DNA from: Cinclus cinclus
Lineage: Eukaryota; Chordata; Aves; Passeriformes; Cinclidae
NCBI RefSeq assembly: GCF_963662255.1
Contig: NC_085049.1
Coordinates: 59,195,158 to 59,259,157, forward strand
Length of the DNA stretch: 64,000 bases
Direction: 5' to 3'
Positions 39,371-53,900 of the stretch are shown piece after piece. The position numbers and the translations under genes are program-made. How positions within the stretch are numbered: the stretch's first letter is position 1; each line of letters opens with the position of its first letter. The notes under the pieces are model-generated. The model was given only the letters and a program-made list of their open reading frames with translations, had not been told where the DNA came from and did no database searches.

Positions 39371-42300
39371 CCCCACCATGGACAAGATTTCCAGCCTGCA
39401 AGTCCTTCAATTCCCATACAGGAGTTCTATAGAACACAAGGAGCTTTTCAGTTGAGTTTTATTGCACCAAACATTGAGACAGATCCTGAAATACGTTGGG
39501 AGCCCCAGTGTGTTCTGTGGACCTGGAGATTTTGTGTGTGCAGGAGCTTCAGTCCTTCTCTCCCACATTACTCAAGCAGGCCCTGCAGTTCCTTTTTTTT
39601 TTTTTCTGTGTTTTGGGGTGGTTTTTTTCCCTTCCCGCCTCCCCCCTCCCTCTTACTAGAAAGAGCTTTTATGCTACAGCTTTTATGCCTCCCCTTGAAC
39701 ATTTTATAATAATTTTACAAAGCTGTACTTTGAGCCAGACTCATACTTAATTCCTCCTTGCTCCCCTTGAAAAAATGAGTCATAAATGGGACAGAGAAGC
39801 ACCTAGTTTCCCTGAGAGAACACAAATTTTAGGTAGCTGCTGCTAATTTCACATCCTAAAATGTAACCCTTATCAGATTCAGCTAAAATAAATCAAGATG
39901 CAGACTGACAGTAAGAAACAGCCTTGTTTTGACAGGAACAGGAATAACCTGGAATGTGTTTCTTCCTGAATAAAGCAAAGACAGCTATTGATTGAGTCCA
40001 GCTCACTGGGACGACTCAAATTAAGCACCAGATTCACATCTTGATGTTCAGATCTCAGTCACAGAAACTTTTCTGAGAGCTTGCATGCAAAGCTGCTTGT
40101 ATCATTTGCAAATGTGTGTTTATGGCAACTTTTCTGCGTGTCAGAAGAGAGAAATAGCTCAGAGATAGCTCAAAGACACAAAAGCTGAGAGATTTGCGTT
40201 TGAAGGACACAAATAGAAGCTGTCAATTTTTATTTGTCAATGTTTGTTTGTTTACAAGAGGATAAACTGGGACAACACAAGCTTGGGATAAGAGTCAGAG
40301 AGAAGAGGTTGGGAGAAAAAGGCAAGGAGAGAAAACTGAAAAGGGGATTCTTCAGAAGAAAGGGCATTTGTAACCCTACAAGAGATATTCTTTAGAGCTG
40401 TAATAAATGCAGGACTTCTAAAACTCAGCAGGCTTTACTGTCTGCATGTATTTATTAAATCCTGTGAGAAAAGGGACAGTTCATTTCTCTCTATGGTCTA
40501 GGCTTACATCTGCCATCACATCTAAGGTCTGGGCTCACATCTTTACACCTGAGCTGTAAAGACAAAAACCAGAGATTCCTACTCCAATCTGGAACTGATA
40601 AATAATTAGAACACCCTTATTAGCAAGCATGCCTTCAAGAAGCTTATCAAAAGCTTCAAAAAGAACTTAACATATTTCTGACTATAAAAATGTTTGTTTA
40701 AATATGTATTATTTTTCAGGATTTTCTTTTTCTCAATGTGTGTTGGATACACAGCCAAGCACACTGTAAATGGTGCATTCTTTTGACATATTCTTACAGT
40801 TGTTCCATGATTCCCTGTTCAAAATGCTCCAAATTTCAAAAAGGCTACAGGATCTAAATCTCTAAGACTGGCCTTTGTAAGAAAGATTTGAAATATTGAA
40901 TATTTTCAAATATATAATCTACTTTTTACACTTTTAATTTTTTAATTCATAGACTATAAATAGCAAGGAACTCTTGCTACTTTTGCCTGTTTCTGCCAAA
41001 GCTTCTGCATGGGGGTTTGACACTTAAAGTTAGATCATAGGTGAAGGAAGGAACATGCAATCTCTTTTCCAAGGACAGAGATCCTTTCAGAAATATAAGA
41101 GCTATTTTCACTCTAGAAATGATTGACTTATCCCCTTCAAGTGGCAAGTATCAACTGGCAACAATTACCTTTGGAAAGAGGAAGTTTCCAATTTTAGGAT
41201 GAGTGAGCACCATCTGTAATTTCATGCCTTTGGGTTGCCTTAACTAAAAAGTTCAATAAATTAAAGGCAGGAAAAGAGGGAGGAAAAATAAACCAAGACT
41301 AACAAAAACCCCAAACTTTAATTATTTCCAGCAAAATGAGTATGTTAGCCCTTTGTTTGTACACTGATATTATGCTTGTGGAATGGTTGTAAGTTGTGCT
41401 CTTTTTTTCAGCATTTTCTTAGTTTGAAGTGTCAGTGCTACAGCATTGTGAGGATGAACTCTAAATGTCATCATTTTTGAAGTCCAGGGCAGATGAGGGA
41501 TGATGCTCAACACTGTGTATAAACAGAGGGCAAACACAGAGCCAGCATAACAGCTTTGCTTGTCTTTCCTCCTTAGAAACTTTTTAAAAATTATAAGATA
41601 TATCAGCTCATTGAGAAAAGACTTCTAGAAATGCCATTTTTAAAGCATATAATTTTACATAAGAAAAAAGCCCCACATATTCACACAGAAAGATTTTCCC
41701 ACACACACAAGAGAACAGAGCAATTCTGGGCCTCTCTACCAGGAGTACCTGGGTCTGTCACTTTGGCACTAATTCAGGCTCTCCAGTGACTTTCTAGAGA
41801 TTCTGAGAGCTATGGAATCACAGGAGGAAATGGTCCATGTCCTACATCCCCCCCCCACCATCAACTTGCATCATTTATACACTTTGCATTTTCACCTGCA
41901 AAGGTCAGTGGTTTCAAGAAACAGGCAACAGTCAGTAAGAAGCTGTCTACAAAAATATCACTTTTAGTCCTTTAGATTAATATAATCAATGATTTCTTGG
42001 TAACTGCTCAGTAGAAAATGAAAAAGGTAAGACTTTGCTTTAGATAAAGGGGAGATATTTTAGATGTAAAGTACATAGGGATAATGCCAATCTCCTCAGT
42101 TTTGATGTCTAAGCTGAAATACTCTTACATACAATTACATCTTCATGATCCAGGAACATATAGCCCTTAAGGGTGGCACTCCCTGAGATAGTCAGTCTTG
42201 TGTCTATCATATTTTACAGGCTAAACATTTTTTCAAAAACTGAGGGAAAAAAGTCCTTAACCTCTTCCTGTGCTCACAGTTAAAATCTATCCAGTTTAAT

Positions 42301-45300
42301 TTCTCTCTCCCTTAAAAGCATTTGAGTTCTGCCATCTTTACTTAGGATGAGGTGCAGCTGACTTCATTAAGAGTGCCAGTTATTTTCCTTAGAGTGAAAC
42401 ACAAGTAAAACAGGTTATATTGCCTGTCCTCAGCTGCACTTTGTGCTGCAGCTTTTTTTTCCTCTTTTCAAATGCAAGGTGTGAATGCAAAATGATTGCT
42501 GAGTGGGCTCTTTTGTATTCTAACAAAATACAGTGAGTGACAGGGAAGTTTTATGATACAAAAGGAAAATAAATAAAAGTAACATGCAGTACTTGGAATG
42601 GAAGGGGCTATAGAGAGGCAGAGAAATGAAATTATCCCTTAGGAATCTACCACAAGGACTGTTATGCTGTTAGTATTTAATAATATTTCTGGAGAAAGAA
42701 AATTACATTTTTCCAGTCATTTTGCTGACATTTTATCTTTCCAATTAAATTTTAATAACAAACTGAGTTCCTTTAATATGCTTCAGTCAATTCCATGGGC
42801 ACATGTCATCCCTGTTTTAAATTCCATATCCTCTAATAAGACTTTTAATACATCTACTTATGGGAAATGGAGAGGAACAAGAGTTTAGATCACAAATTTG
42901 AGTAATTGTCTCCTTGTAAACTTTGATGAAGTGACAGCAATTGACATCACTCGTAACTATGTCCATTATTCCAGTCTGTGTGGTTGGGAAAAGGGGATGT
43001 CTCCCAGTTGACTAATGGCTTTAGTAACCTCCCTTGCATATATATTTTTCAAGGTTTTCAGAAACTTTCAGCTTCCAAAATCTGAAATTATATTCAGCCC
43101 CTATTTCAAGTCTAGCTCCATTTCAGTATTTACTTAGGAAAGGATAAATCAAACAGCTGCAAACAGCTGGAGGGAGGAAGGTGGAGGACCAGAATCGAGT
43201 GCCAGCTGTGGGTACCCACTACAAAAATATTTAGACAAAAACTGGAGACTACCTCTCACTTCTTCCCACCTGGTTAAAAATCTTCCTTTTGCCACTGACA
43301 CATCAGACAGTCCTACAAATGACTGGCATTTCCATTTCCACTGAGTCATTTCTATGGCAGAATATTCAGAGATATCAAACAATTAATCCATCTTAATATT
43401 GAAGTGATCAAGTTCAAGTACACCCCTCTTTTCAAGCACGTTCTTAGTATCATGGCATTTTCAGACTGATAATATATTAAAATTATATTAATACATAAAT
43501 ACATCAGCAAAGCTTCTTCCTTTTTAACACAGATTTCCTTCTGAGAATTCAGCATCTATTTCTGGATAAATTTCTGTCATCATAATGCTATTGGTTTTAA
43601 ATATCCTGAATTTTGATCATATGGACATTTTCCCTTGAGGTATTTGAAGACATTTGTAACTGTAGGGTGGGATGGTGTTATGGATTAAAAGGTGATTAAG
43701 TTGTATGAAGAAAAGAGGATACAATGTTCTGTCCTCTGCAACACAGTATAAAAATATTAAAGTTCCTTATCAGGGTTTTTAAAAGTACATTTTATACAGC
43801 ATTTTGCAACACTGAAATAGCTGAGACATATAAAATTTTGTGAGTTTTTGTGAGTCTGTGATTATTGGTAAAAAAGTGAGGAGAATTTAAAATATATAAT
43901 TAAAGAATGATAAAAAAGAATTTTGAAACCCAAAGATAAAAAACAAAATAGATATGGTTTCTCCTACAATAAAAGATTAGCAGTAATTGGATTTTGTAAT
44001 GAAAGCAACTTCGTCTGAACCTGAGAATTCTTTGGTTATAAGGATGTTTCTAACAGCACTGAAGGACAATGCTAGCTAAAAAATTAGCCAATAAATATAT
44101 TCTAAGTATCAATTATTAGTGCAATAAGTATCTGATGTCACTGTCATAATAACATAAAAGCAGATTAAATTTATATTGTCCTATGGCAGAGGATACAAAT
44201 TCAATGGAAATATGAACTACAGTTACCAAATGATAATAACCTAAAAAAATCAGACAAAATTATTAGCAAGATACTGGCAGAAATATTGAACTGTGAGTTA
44301 ATAGTCTCATATCTTCTTAGCCAATCCCAAATGTAGAGATTCGTGATTTGACACCAGAATAAAATTTGTTTAAATGTCTATTGTTAGTATTATGGACAGG
44401 AGATTTTCTGAATTACTGATATTTGACCAAGCTAGGCACCTGCTTATGTAGCCAATAAATACATTTCATCACTATGGTTGCAGAAACAAATACTGACTAG
44501 CAAAATGTGATTAAGTGAAATGAAATGATTAAGAAATAGAATGACACACAACCTGAATTGCATTAGCCTCCAGAGTGCTTGAGCAGAAATGGATTTAACT
44601 GGATAAACTGGTGAAGTTTGCTGTCTTAACTGCTACAGCAAGATATATTTTATTCTAATTTAAAGTGCAGGACCTGGGTGCAATTCCTACATCCTAGATC
44701 AGGACTTCAGTCCTTACTGCCACATCAGAGTGAGATCTGTTCTGAATCATCCCCTTCCTGTAACTCCATTTCCATTGAAAGAAAACCTAAACGTGTGCAT
44801 GAGCTGAACAGTTTTACAAAATTCACCTGTCCTTCATTCTGCCCTTCCTTTGCTCTTAATTTTCCTACAGGAAGTTCCTTAACACCCACAGAAAATACCT
44901 TACAATCAACTATAAGTTACTCTATAACTAACACTGACAAACAGGCAACTTGTTTAGATGTTGAATGTTTGGACACAGTGGAAGTGTTGCCAAATCTTTT
45001 TTTTTTTATTTATAGATCCCCTAAATTTTTCCACTGATAGAAAGGACACTCTGCAATAAGTGTCCTGGTCTACTGACAAGAGACTCCTTTTCCAAATCCA
45101 CTGGTGGGCCACAGGTGGAACAAAATCCCATTATTGCATAGAGGTTCCAGAGTAATTTGCAATTAACCTGGAGTACGCTGGACCATCAGTGCTTGGCAGG
45201 AATTTCACCATTGCCTGCAGTTTTATGGAGAGTCAGATATTTCCTTTTGGGAGCAAATAATTCAATAGGAGTCAAGGAAAGTTAAGTTTGAATAATATGT

Positions 45301-47827
45301 GTGTTTTGAGTCTGATCCAAAGCACACTGATTGTCAGAGGAAGCAGTTGCCCACATGTTCCTCTGCTAGCAAAGACAACTTTTATAAGAAGCAACCATGG
45401 ACAGCATGAGGTCATAAAGGTACTTCCTTTGTGTCCCCTGCAATTCTGTGTTTCTTGCATGGCACACATGGCACAAGCAACACATATTTACAGCCAGAAA
45501 TGCTGCTTACAGAGGTGCACTGCCATCCTCTATAACCTACAGTGGCAGGACTCAGTTTTATGTGAAAAAAGGTCTATTTAAAATTAGCAGACCTGTACTG
45601 AACCCAGCATTGATCCTGAGGCCAGGAAACATCTCAGCAGTCACACAGCTTCACAGGAGAGGTGATGGGTTCTCTGTCTTGTAGTGACATCACACCTAGG
45701 CTGGATTTCACCGTGTACCCTGAGTGATGAAAATGTGCACTTAAATTACAGGCAATGAAATGTGGTACATATGAAAAAACCCCTCTAATTTAAATCTGTA
45801 ATGCTGAAAGTAGACCCTGAGTTTCTGCTTCCTGTAAAATGATGTATTTCAACCCTGGCAGAATTAACTATCTTAATTAAATTGAAGAACAAGTGGAATG
45901 TACTGAAAAAAAAAATTCTTTTTTACTCTGTTTGTGTCTGTGCTTTTAGAGGATGAAAGAAAAGTTACATAATTCCTTAGGACATGTAACTGAGCCTTTC
46001 TCAGCTCAGGGGTACCTGGATGCTGTGGACCTCAGTTTCCTCAAAGTATGTCAGTGTCCCTACCAAATTCCATTGCTGGGCAGTGTTTTCAGCATGGAGG
46101 ATGATATCATATACTACACACTGTAGTATGAATTCTCCTAACTTAAAAATTGCTATAAATTACCCACAAGCACCATGGCTGTTTGTTTTTTCAGCAGATA
46201 TGTTCATCCCTAAAGAATGCCTAAGAGCTATAAATAAGCCTTAACCACCTCATGATTTAACTGGTGGAATGAGACAGCAGTCAGAAGCCAAATGCTTTTT
46301 GTAGTATTTTTTCAGTAAAATAAACTCCACATATTTCAGGACTTAAGACACAGAGGCTTTAAAAATCCAATATGAGGACAGCCCACTTTGGTGAATAAAT
46401 CACATTTTGGAAAAACGCAGGATAAATTTCATGATGGGCAAAAGTGTGTTGACTTTCACAGACATTTTGTATAAGCACAGGAGTTACCCCATTGGGTGTC
46501 AGAAGGATCAAGACTTGAATTTCCTCAGAGGATGGAGCCACTATCATTTTCAGCCTTTGCTATCCCACCAGAAGATGTGAGCAATCCCTGCATTCCCAGA
46601 GCCCACTGGACTAGCAGCTTGTGGCAGCAGTTATTGAAAAGGTTTAGCTGAGCCTGGAAAAACCACAAATCTCATCTGTCTGAGATCATAGGAGCTGATT
46701 TTCACAAGAATTTCACAGCACCCACTTTAGGAGTTTATCTGGCCTTTTCAAAGGCCTGACAAATGCAAGAAACAAATTTCAATCCCAACAAATGCAAGGA
46801 GCAGAGAACCTATGCTCATAAAACCAGCCTTTCTGTTTGTATCTGGGTGTATGTATTAGCAATTTAAAGAATCCAAGGTCACAAATTAGAACTTCCCTCC
46901 TCTGTATCCCCAGACTACAGGAGTGCCAAAAGGGCAAGTTGAAGTGTGATTGTGTTCATTGGGAGCTCTACTGACCCTCAAGCAAAAAGAACAGGCTCTT
47001 GAAGAGTTACCAACCTGAATTAAAAGCAGCAGCAGAACAGAGGCAGCCAGCAAAGCTAGGGAAGAAGAGATACAAGATACTTACATAAATCAGCTCTGGA
47101 AGGAATTAGTAAAACCAAAGAACAAACATTTTGTTCACTGAAAGCAACAGGCAAAGCCAGGTCTAAACCAAAGCAGAATCCACTTTTGTGCAGCACTTTG
47201 AGATCTAAATGAGAGATCTAGAATATGGGAGTTTTTCTTCAGAAAATGCAAATCAGCATCCACAATCAATATTTAAAAAATGCATCACTGCTACCCTTCA
47301 GAAAAACCCAAATACTACCAACACCACACCCCCCCAAAAAAGAACTTTTCATTGAAGACAGAGAAAACCAAGTTGTTATTACCTTTAAAAGCTGAGTCAT
47401 CCCATGTGGACAGCTCTGGATTGCAGCAGACCTCTAAAGAATGGGCATCCCTTCCAGCAGAGCTCTGAGATGGGATTTGATGGCTACTAATGGTAAATAA
47501 CTTCTTTTGGGGTAGGTCAATATAGGATGATGTTCATTATTTCATAGCTCGTGGATATAAATTTTAAGTAGCTGATTTATAACTGCAGATTTCTGTTACC
47601 TGATTTTAGGGGGGAAGTCACATAAATATGAATCTTTCCCTAAAAATAAAAAAGTCCTTTGCGAAAAGAAGTACGGCATTGTCCACAGATCATATCCTGA
47701 TATGATACTTTCATATCAGAAAGTATAGATTTATACATTTTAAAGAATTTTTAAGTTCCTAGGTGAGCCTTTTCCTGTTGCTTTAAGAAGGGGAATTGTG
47801 AAAAACTTCCAACAGCTGGGTAATTTT

Positions 47828-48035
47828 TCTTGAAGACAAAAAAATGCTTAACTGTGAGGGTGGTGAGGCCCTGGCACAGGTTGGCCAGGGAAGCTGTGGC
47901 TGCCCCTGAATCCCTGGAAGTGTCCATCCAAGGCCAGGCTGGATGGGGCTTGAAGCAGCCTGGGATAGTGGAAGGTGTCCCTGCCCAAAAGGGGAATGAG
48001 ATGAGCCTTCCACCCAAATAATTCTGACATGCTGT
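47828..48035 (+). mobile_element. Short CR1 LINE 3' fragment
   Basis: Contains ACTGTGAGGGTGGTGAGGCC, CTGGCACAGGTTGGCCAGG, AAGGCCAGGCTGGATGGGGC and GATAGTGGAAGGTGTCCCTG, the last 200 bp of an avian CR1. It is 5' truncated; the tail has decayed at TTCTGACATG. Confidence 0.9.
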
Positions 48036-49884
48036 GGTTTAATGAAAAGACTGAATAATTAACTGATAGCATGATTTTGGAAAGTTTGATGAAATTGCAT
48101 TTCTCATTTATTCTTTTGCTTCAGCATTTGATGTATTTTAGGACTCCAAATTTCTGTTAGTTTCAGAGGCTCACACGAACTCAGAGATAACATTTTAAAA
48201 CAAACTTTCCTCCAAAAGTATTAATGAGCTTAAAGAATTCTACCCATCTTTTTTTTCTTCTTCTTCTGCTCCTGTTCATCATACAGTCAGTAACATTAAA
48301 TATTTTTTCTTTTATTTCTTAGATTAATTTGAAATTCATGGTTTCCAGCTCTCAGAGCACAGAGAAACCCTTTTTTTTTCACCCCTGAAATAAAGCCCTT
48401 CTTACTTTAGCCTTGCTGTCTTGCTTGTATTAGTCTTTCTAAAAGACTGATGAAATAACTGAGTGATGCAGTCTGGCTGCTGTTCAGCTGAACTCAGAGA
48501 CACAGAGAGTGCAAATGCTCACAAATGAAAGGAAAAGAAGGTACTTCTACACTATACAAATAACCATCATTACTTGTGTTTCCTGTCAGCTGCTGAATCC
48601 AAAGGCTTCTTTCCTCAGGACGGTGAATGAAATTGTGGAAAAGTGAGGCACTGAGACAGCTCTAACAAGCCAAAATTAATCTAAAATTATTTTGTTCTCA
48701 TCTTCAAGAAAATAAGGCCCATAAGAGAGGTGTGGATGTCCTATAGAATGCATCACAATATCCTAACTCCTCCCTATTTCTATCTGGAGAAAAATCTCCA
48801 TCTGCAGTGTCAGAACTGTGGCTGAGAATCTGAGCTGGAGCTTCCATTTTCCTCACCTGTTTGTGAAGTTTTACACCCACAACCACAGTATACTATTAAA
48901 GTTGCAGATGTGCAAAATCACTGAGGGAGGACTCCGTACAAAGGCACTGTGCTGTAAGAGCAAAAAACAAGGGTTCTGGTTTGCTAAGTAGGCTGCATTT
49001 AAAAAGATTATTTTGCATATTTATAAAGGGCAAGTAAAGATACAAGCTAATAAGCCCCAAATTCTGAAGAAAAGCAAGACAAACACCACCAGTTTGGAAT
49101 CTGGCCAAAGCCGTAAATGCCATGTTGCTCTCAGTAGTCTGTAACCCTCTGGCCTTTATGAATGCTGGGGCAGTACAAACCTACAAAGTCCACAGAGCTC
49201 TGCCTAACAGAGCTGGCTATTTGTTTGATTACATTTATTTTCTCACAATCACTGCAAAATTCAAGAACTACTCCATTCAATTTGATAAGAGGGGGAGGAA
49301 AAAAAAAACCAGCATTTAAATGATCAGAGCATCAAGTCACAGCTTTCCAAAGGGAAATCCAGAAAGATGGGCTGGCCAAATCTCAGCTGTGCATGATATC
49401 ACACCAGAAAGACTTGTGATAAGAGTTTTTAGTCCAATCATTCTTAAGGAAAGCTCAGAGGTTCCTGAGAATATTCATGTGAATTCCAGCCTGGTTTTTT
49501 TAGCCAATGAGATGAAGTACTTAAATTTACCTCATCTTGGTAATGTGGGACAGTAACAAGTTTCATGTTTGCCTCACAGTACTGACTGCTGAGTAGCACA
49601 ATAGTGCTCTTAAGTGTTGGCACTGCTATTCCTATTTAGACTGCCAGGAATTGGAAGATGCCTGGAGGGAAACCTGCTCCTCTACCATGTTCCTGTTTTG
49701 GACAGGAACAGGAGACCACCAATAAAAGAGATGGGTTACTTGGCTCCCTCTCACTCTTGCCCCTCTCCTCACACAAACCAGGCTCCATTCCAGTCCAATT
49801 TTGTGTTCCACTGCAAACTCTGCAATCACACACAGCTGCAAAACAGGCTTCCAAATCCCAGCCTAGGTTTTATAGATCATGATA

Positions 49885-50919
49885 AGGCTGTGGAGTTAAC
49901 TTTTATTTACATAACATTTCAGGCAATCAACATAAACATTTGTAAGTCATATGGAAGAATGTCATGGTGGTTCAAAGGCACATGGACAATCCTCCAGACA
50001 GACTTGGGGGCATCTTCTGCTACTTGTTCAGTGCAAAAGAAAAGCACAGCCTCTCCATATTCTTACACATGCTTGGTTTTCAAACATGTGAACAGTGCAC
50101 ACAGGCCCAGTGATTTGTCAAAGGGAGGAGAAAGGAACACATTCCACAGGGATTTCATGGACTGTATTAATTTCCAGATCAAGCCTATTTAATTAGGGTG
50201 AGAAGAAAAAGGGCAGGAAGAATAAACAACACAGGCAATGACAAAAAAAATTTACAATAAAATATACTTGCTCCCTTAAGCAATGGCGACCAGGATCAGC
50301 CACACTACACAAATACTCCAAGCCACAGCAGAAGGGGAAGAGTATATTAAAATAAAAATCAGCAACACACTGCCTTTGACAACAGACTTGAAAGAAGAAC
50401 CAAAGGGGATCACACATCACTCCTCTGAGCCATGAGCAGCACCCCCATGGCCAGAGAAGCAGGGCAGCAGCAGCACAGCCTCCCTCTGGCACAACACTAA
50501 ATGCTATAAGGCAGGAGTCAAAGTCCAATAAAATAAAATGCCCAACTTGATCAATGGTTGATCCAGATGAGAGCTCTTCTGGGCCCCATGTTAGTCTTGG
50601 CACCCTTGCCAATGCAACCAAAACAGAAAACTCTTCAACTCATGCTGAGTTCACAGCAGTATAGACATATTTTAGCATATGCACCTGCCCTACAGACCAT
50701 GGAATCACTTCAAGAGGAGTAGAAGACAATTCAGCAAGGATTTGTTCAAGTTTATGAAAGCAGAAGGAAGGACAGACTTCCTACAGGGAAGAAAAATGGA
50801 CAGCATGTCTGTATGGGCTCTGGGATCCTCTCCCACTATGCAGCTCCAAGTTCTCTGCTGATGACAGTCCTTTGGGGAAGGAAGGACACACCTGTTGTCA
50901 TCTTGACATCTCTTGTGTC
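49885..50919 (-). other. RANGAP1: RANGAP1 3' UTR (inferred)
   Basis: About 1 kb from the stop to just past the first convincing minus-strand AATAAA (49902-49907). The length is typical for this gene's 3' UTR. The exact cleavage point is not visible. Confidence 0.55.
49902..49907 (-). terminator. Poly(A) signal AATAAA, probably of RANGAP1
   Basis: TTTATT on the + strand gives AATAAA on the gene strand, about 1.0 kb after the RANGAP1 stop. Confidence 0.5.
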
Positions 50920-50989
50920 TTACAGCTGGTGGAGGGTCTGTAAGAGCATGTGGCGAGCAAATGAACAGGAGTCAAGAGCACGGTTGGGT
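50920..50989 (-). CDS. RANGAP1: RANGAP1 last coding exon (C-terminus, stop TAA)
   Basis: Acceptor TTTCTACAG|ACCC. Encodes (K)[19 protein letters not shown] then HQL and TAA. Human reads PNSALESCSFARHSLLQTLYKV, so the last residues differ but the exon is certain. It follows a 4.4 kb intron. Confidence 0.96.
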
Positions 50990-53900
50990 CTGTAGAAAGA
51001 AGGGAGACAGAGATTTAAAATACTGAATTTAAGAGTGGCTTTGTGTCTACCTTTAACTGAGCAAATAAACACTACAAGCTTTATAAACCTAAAACCTGTA
51101 ACAGGTACTCACCCCGGGGGGGGTAGGGCTTTTGTGGATATCTTTTCATAACTGTCTCTGGAGGCCTTCAAATAAAGATCCCCTTTTATATTACTTCCTT
51201 ACTAAAATTATCTTGGGTTTCATTTCCAGGTTGGGGGAAAAAAGGCAACAGAGCCACCTTTCAGGGTGCCTTACAAACAGCCCACAGAACATGCAGAACA
51301 TCACCTGAAAGGGCCCAAGACAGAGGCTGCAATAGCTAAGTCAGATTTACACCTAATAATCTGCTCCCTGAAATTAAACCATGGAAATACACTCACAGCA
51401 GAGTTAACATGAGGCTAAATTTCTATAATGTTTCCATTGCCTCCCAGTAATGTATATTTCTGTTTCTGCAGGCTAATTGCTGGCTCAGCATCACTGAAAC
51501 TTTTACCAGTCTCAATCCATCCATTAGGGAACTTCCTCCAAAGAATTTTCTTTGGAGGAAACATTTTTCCCAACGTTTTCCACTGATCTGAGATTAGAAA
51601 TCATTGATTTTACCTCTCTCCCACCTCACCACAGCAAAACCTGTAACAAAACCTAACCTTTTAAAAATGAACAGCTGTGAAACCTACTCAATTTGGTAAA
51701 GAAGGGTGAGCTGAAATAAAGAGTGGAATATCTATGATGGAGCCAAGAGTTCATGTCCAGGTGTACAGCACATGACCAATAGCTGCAGAGGTTTGGTACA
51801 TCACTCCATGGCAACTGCAGTTTAATAGCAGCACATCTTGGAGAAAAATGAACCCTTTTTGTTCCCCCCAAGAGCCATTCAATGCCTCATACTGAATACA
51901 CAGTGTCACAGAATTAAAGCTTGGAGTTGGTCTTCAAAGTGGCTGGGAGACACGTTTCAGCCCTCATTTTTGGAAGACCCAGCCCTGTTTGATGAGGGTG
52001 GCTGGGTCCATCCAGACACCTGGATGGAGAGACAGAGAACCTGGACCACTGATGTTGATCAGACAAGATCCCTCAGCCTCCTCTCCTAACATTAAGCCTC
52101 CTCTAGCAATAAAATCCTCTTCAGTTGCTGTGGAGTTACCCGCCTGCCACTCTGTGCTACAGACTGTTGAAAGAGACCAGCAATTTGATACAATTCCAAC
52201 AGTAAAGAACATAAAAAAAAAAAAAAAACAAAACAAAAAAAAACTCCACCTCCAGCAAGTCACAAGTGGACAGACATCCACATACTTTCAGAATTTCCAC
52301 CTAAAAAGTTATGGAAAAGCAAATGTGGTATCACAGCACCCTCTTGAGTCCAAGAAACCCAAATAAGGCTTGACAGCAAGCAGAGTAAGATGGATGCTGT
52401 TTACAGTTTGTATCCATAATTCTGTAATTACTATTGAATAGAGAACGCTGCCTACAACAAAAAATTGTCACAAGGAACGAAGTAAGTGCCTATTCCAGTG
52501 CCTATTCCTATTCCTTGCAGTGAAAGACAGCAGAGCTCTGGCCTAGGCAGCTACAAGAACTTTAAAAGCCCCAAAGAGCTAACTGCAAACCAAAATGAGA
52601 AAAAAAAATAGAAAATACCACAAAAATGCCAGTTTTCTGCAAGTGAGGGAATCATAGGTTTGACAGCGTGGAATTAGATTTGTTACAGAAACAGGGGCCA
52701 GATGAGTCCTGAATATTAGGTTAACCAGCTAGAGGTTTAACTTTAGGATTGCAATTTCTCTCTGACTGAACTCCAAGACCAGACAAGGGATAGAGGTTAA
52801 ATGAGAAGCTGTCTGTTGGTTTTGGATGAGATAATTTTCTTCACAGGAGCGACTGTGTTTTGGATTTGTGCTGGAAGCACTGCTTGTAACACAAAGATGT
52901 TTCAGTTACTGCTAAGCAGGGCTCACACAGCATCAAGGCCTTTTGTTGCTCACACCACCCCACCAGCAAGTAGGCCAGGGGTGCACAAGAAGCCAGGGGG
53001 GAACAGAGCCAGGACAGCTGACCCAACTGTTCAAAGGGATGCTCCAGAGCACATGGCATGATGTGTAGCAGGTAAAGCAGAAGGAAAAAGCTAGCTTTGA
53101 TGGAGCTTTCCTGGAGAAAGCAGTTTTGCTTTACCTATCAACCTGTCTTCATGTCAAACCCCAGGTTTGATCACTTTCAGTCTTCTCCTCCCCATCCCAC
53201 TGGGGTAAGAGTAAGTGGTTATGTGGGACTAAGGTGGCAGCTGGGGTTAAACCACAACAGGCTGTTAAGTGGACCGTGAAGTTCTTGAACTATTTACATT
53301 TACCCATACACAGATTTTAGTGCTATTGCCCTTGTTCCCTTAAGGGAAAGCATTGTAAGAAATGCCTATAGATTACTTGTAACTAGCATGCACTTCATTA
53401 TGCAGCACAGGACAAAATTTTCCCTATAAAAATCACAGCTTGCAACAAGTCTGTAAAGTAGAAAACTTCAGCTCCAAGCATTTCATAGCACCAGGGGCAG
53501 TGGAGGATTGGCATTAGCACTGGTGCCTTCCACTGAGAGAGACTCTCAGCTCTCACTTAGCTTCTACAGAACCTATGAACAGTCTCATACTTCCACCAAG
53601 AGACTCTCCCCTCTCACAGTGAAATGTAGGCTCTGGAGTCAATGGGGTTTTGTTGATGAATTCACAAAGACCAAAATTTTACTCTATTTTGTCACATACA
53701 GCATCCACCACAGCTTAAAAACACTTATTGGGAAAAGCCTATGTGCACATGTTCAGGAAGAAGGGAGAGAAGTTACCTTTTCTGAACAAAATCTGCTAGG
53801 ACATTTAGCATTAAGTGGCTACTCTGGACACTGCTACCTGACATAAACAATTAAGATAGTCAAATGCCCAAGCTTCTAGCAATTCAAATTCCATTTTGAG

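Larger units (their letters stand above)
33446..49884. other. AT-rich stretch between CHADL and RANGAP1, no gene recognised
   Basis: About 16 kb with clearly higher A+T than the CHADL region and frequent stops in all frames. Contents recognised: (GATA)13, simple repeats at 35264, 35364 and 39341, and a short CR1 3' fragment at 47828-48035. No tRNA, snRNA or conserved exon was recognised. Possible enhancers or lncRNAs cannot be judged from sequence alone. Confidence 0.55.

Noticed and set aside
49614..50192. 192-codon open frame on the + strand opposite the RANGAP1 3' UTR
   Set aside because: Longest open frame outside the recognised exons, but it opens with GTG, has no domain, no biased composition and no splice context. 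It runs antisense to a UTR; most likely chance.
50193..50621. 142-codon frame on the - strand in the RANGAP1 3' UTR
   Set aside because: Rich in Cys/Phe/Leu with no recognisable family; it lies entirely after the RANGAP1 stop. Chance frame.
52801..53061. 86-codon open frame on the + strand
   Set aside because: Lies within the U3 portion of the solo LTR; LTRs do not code here.
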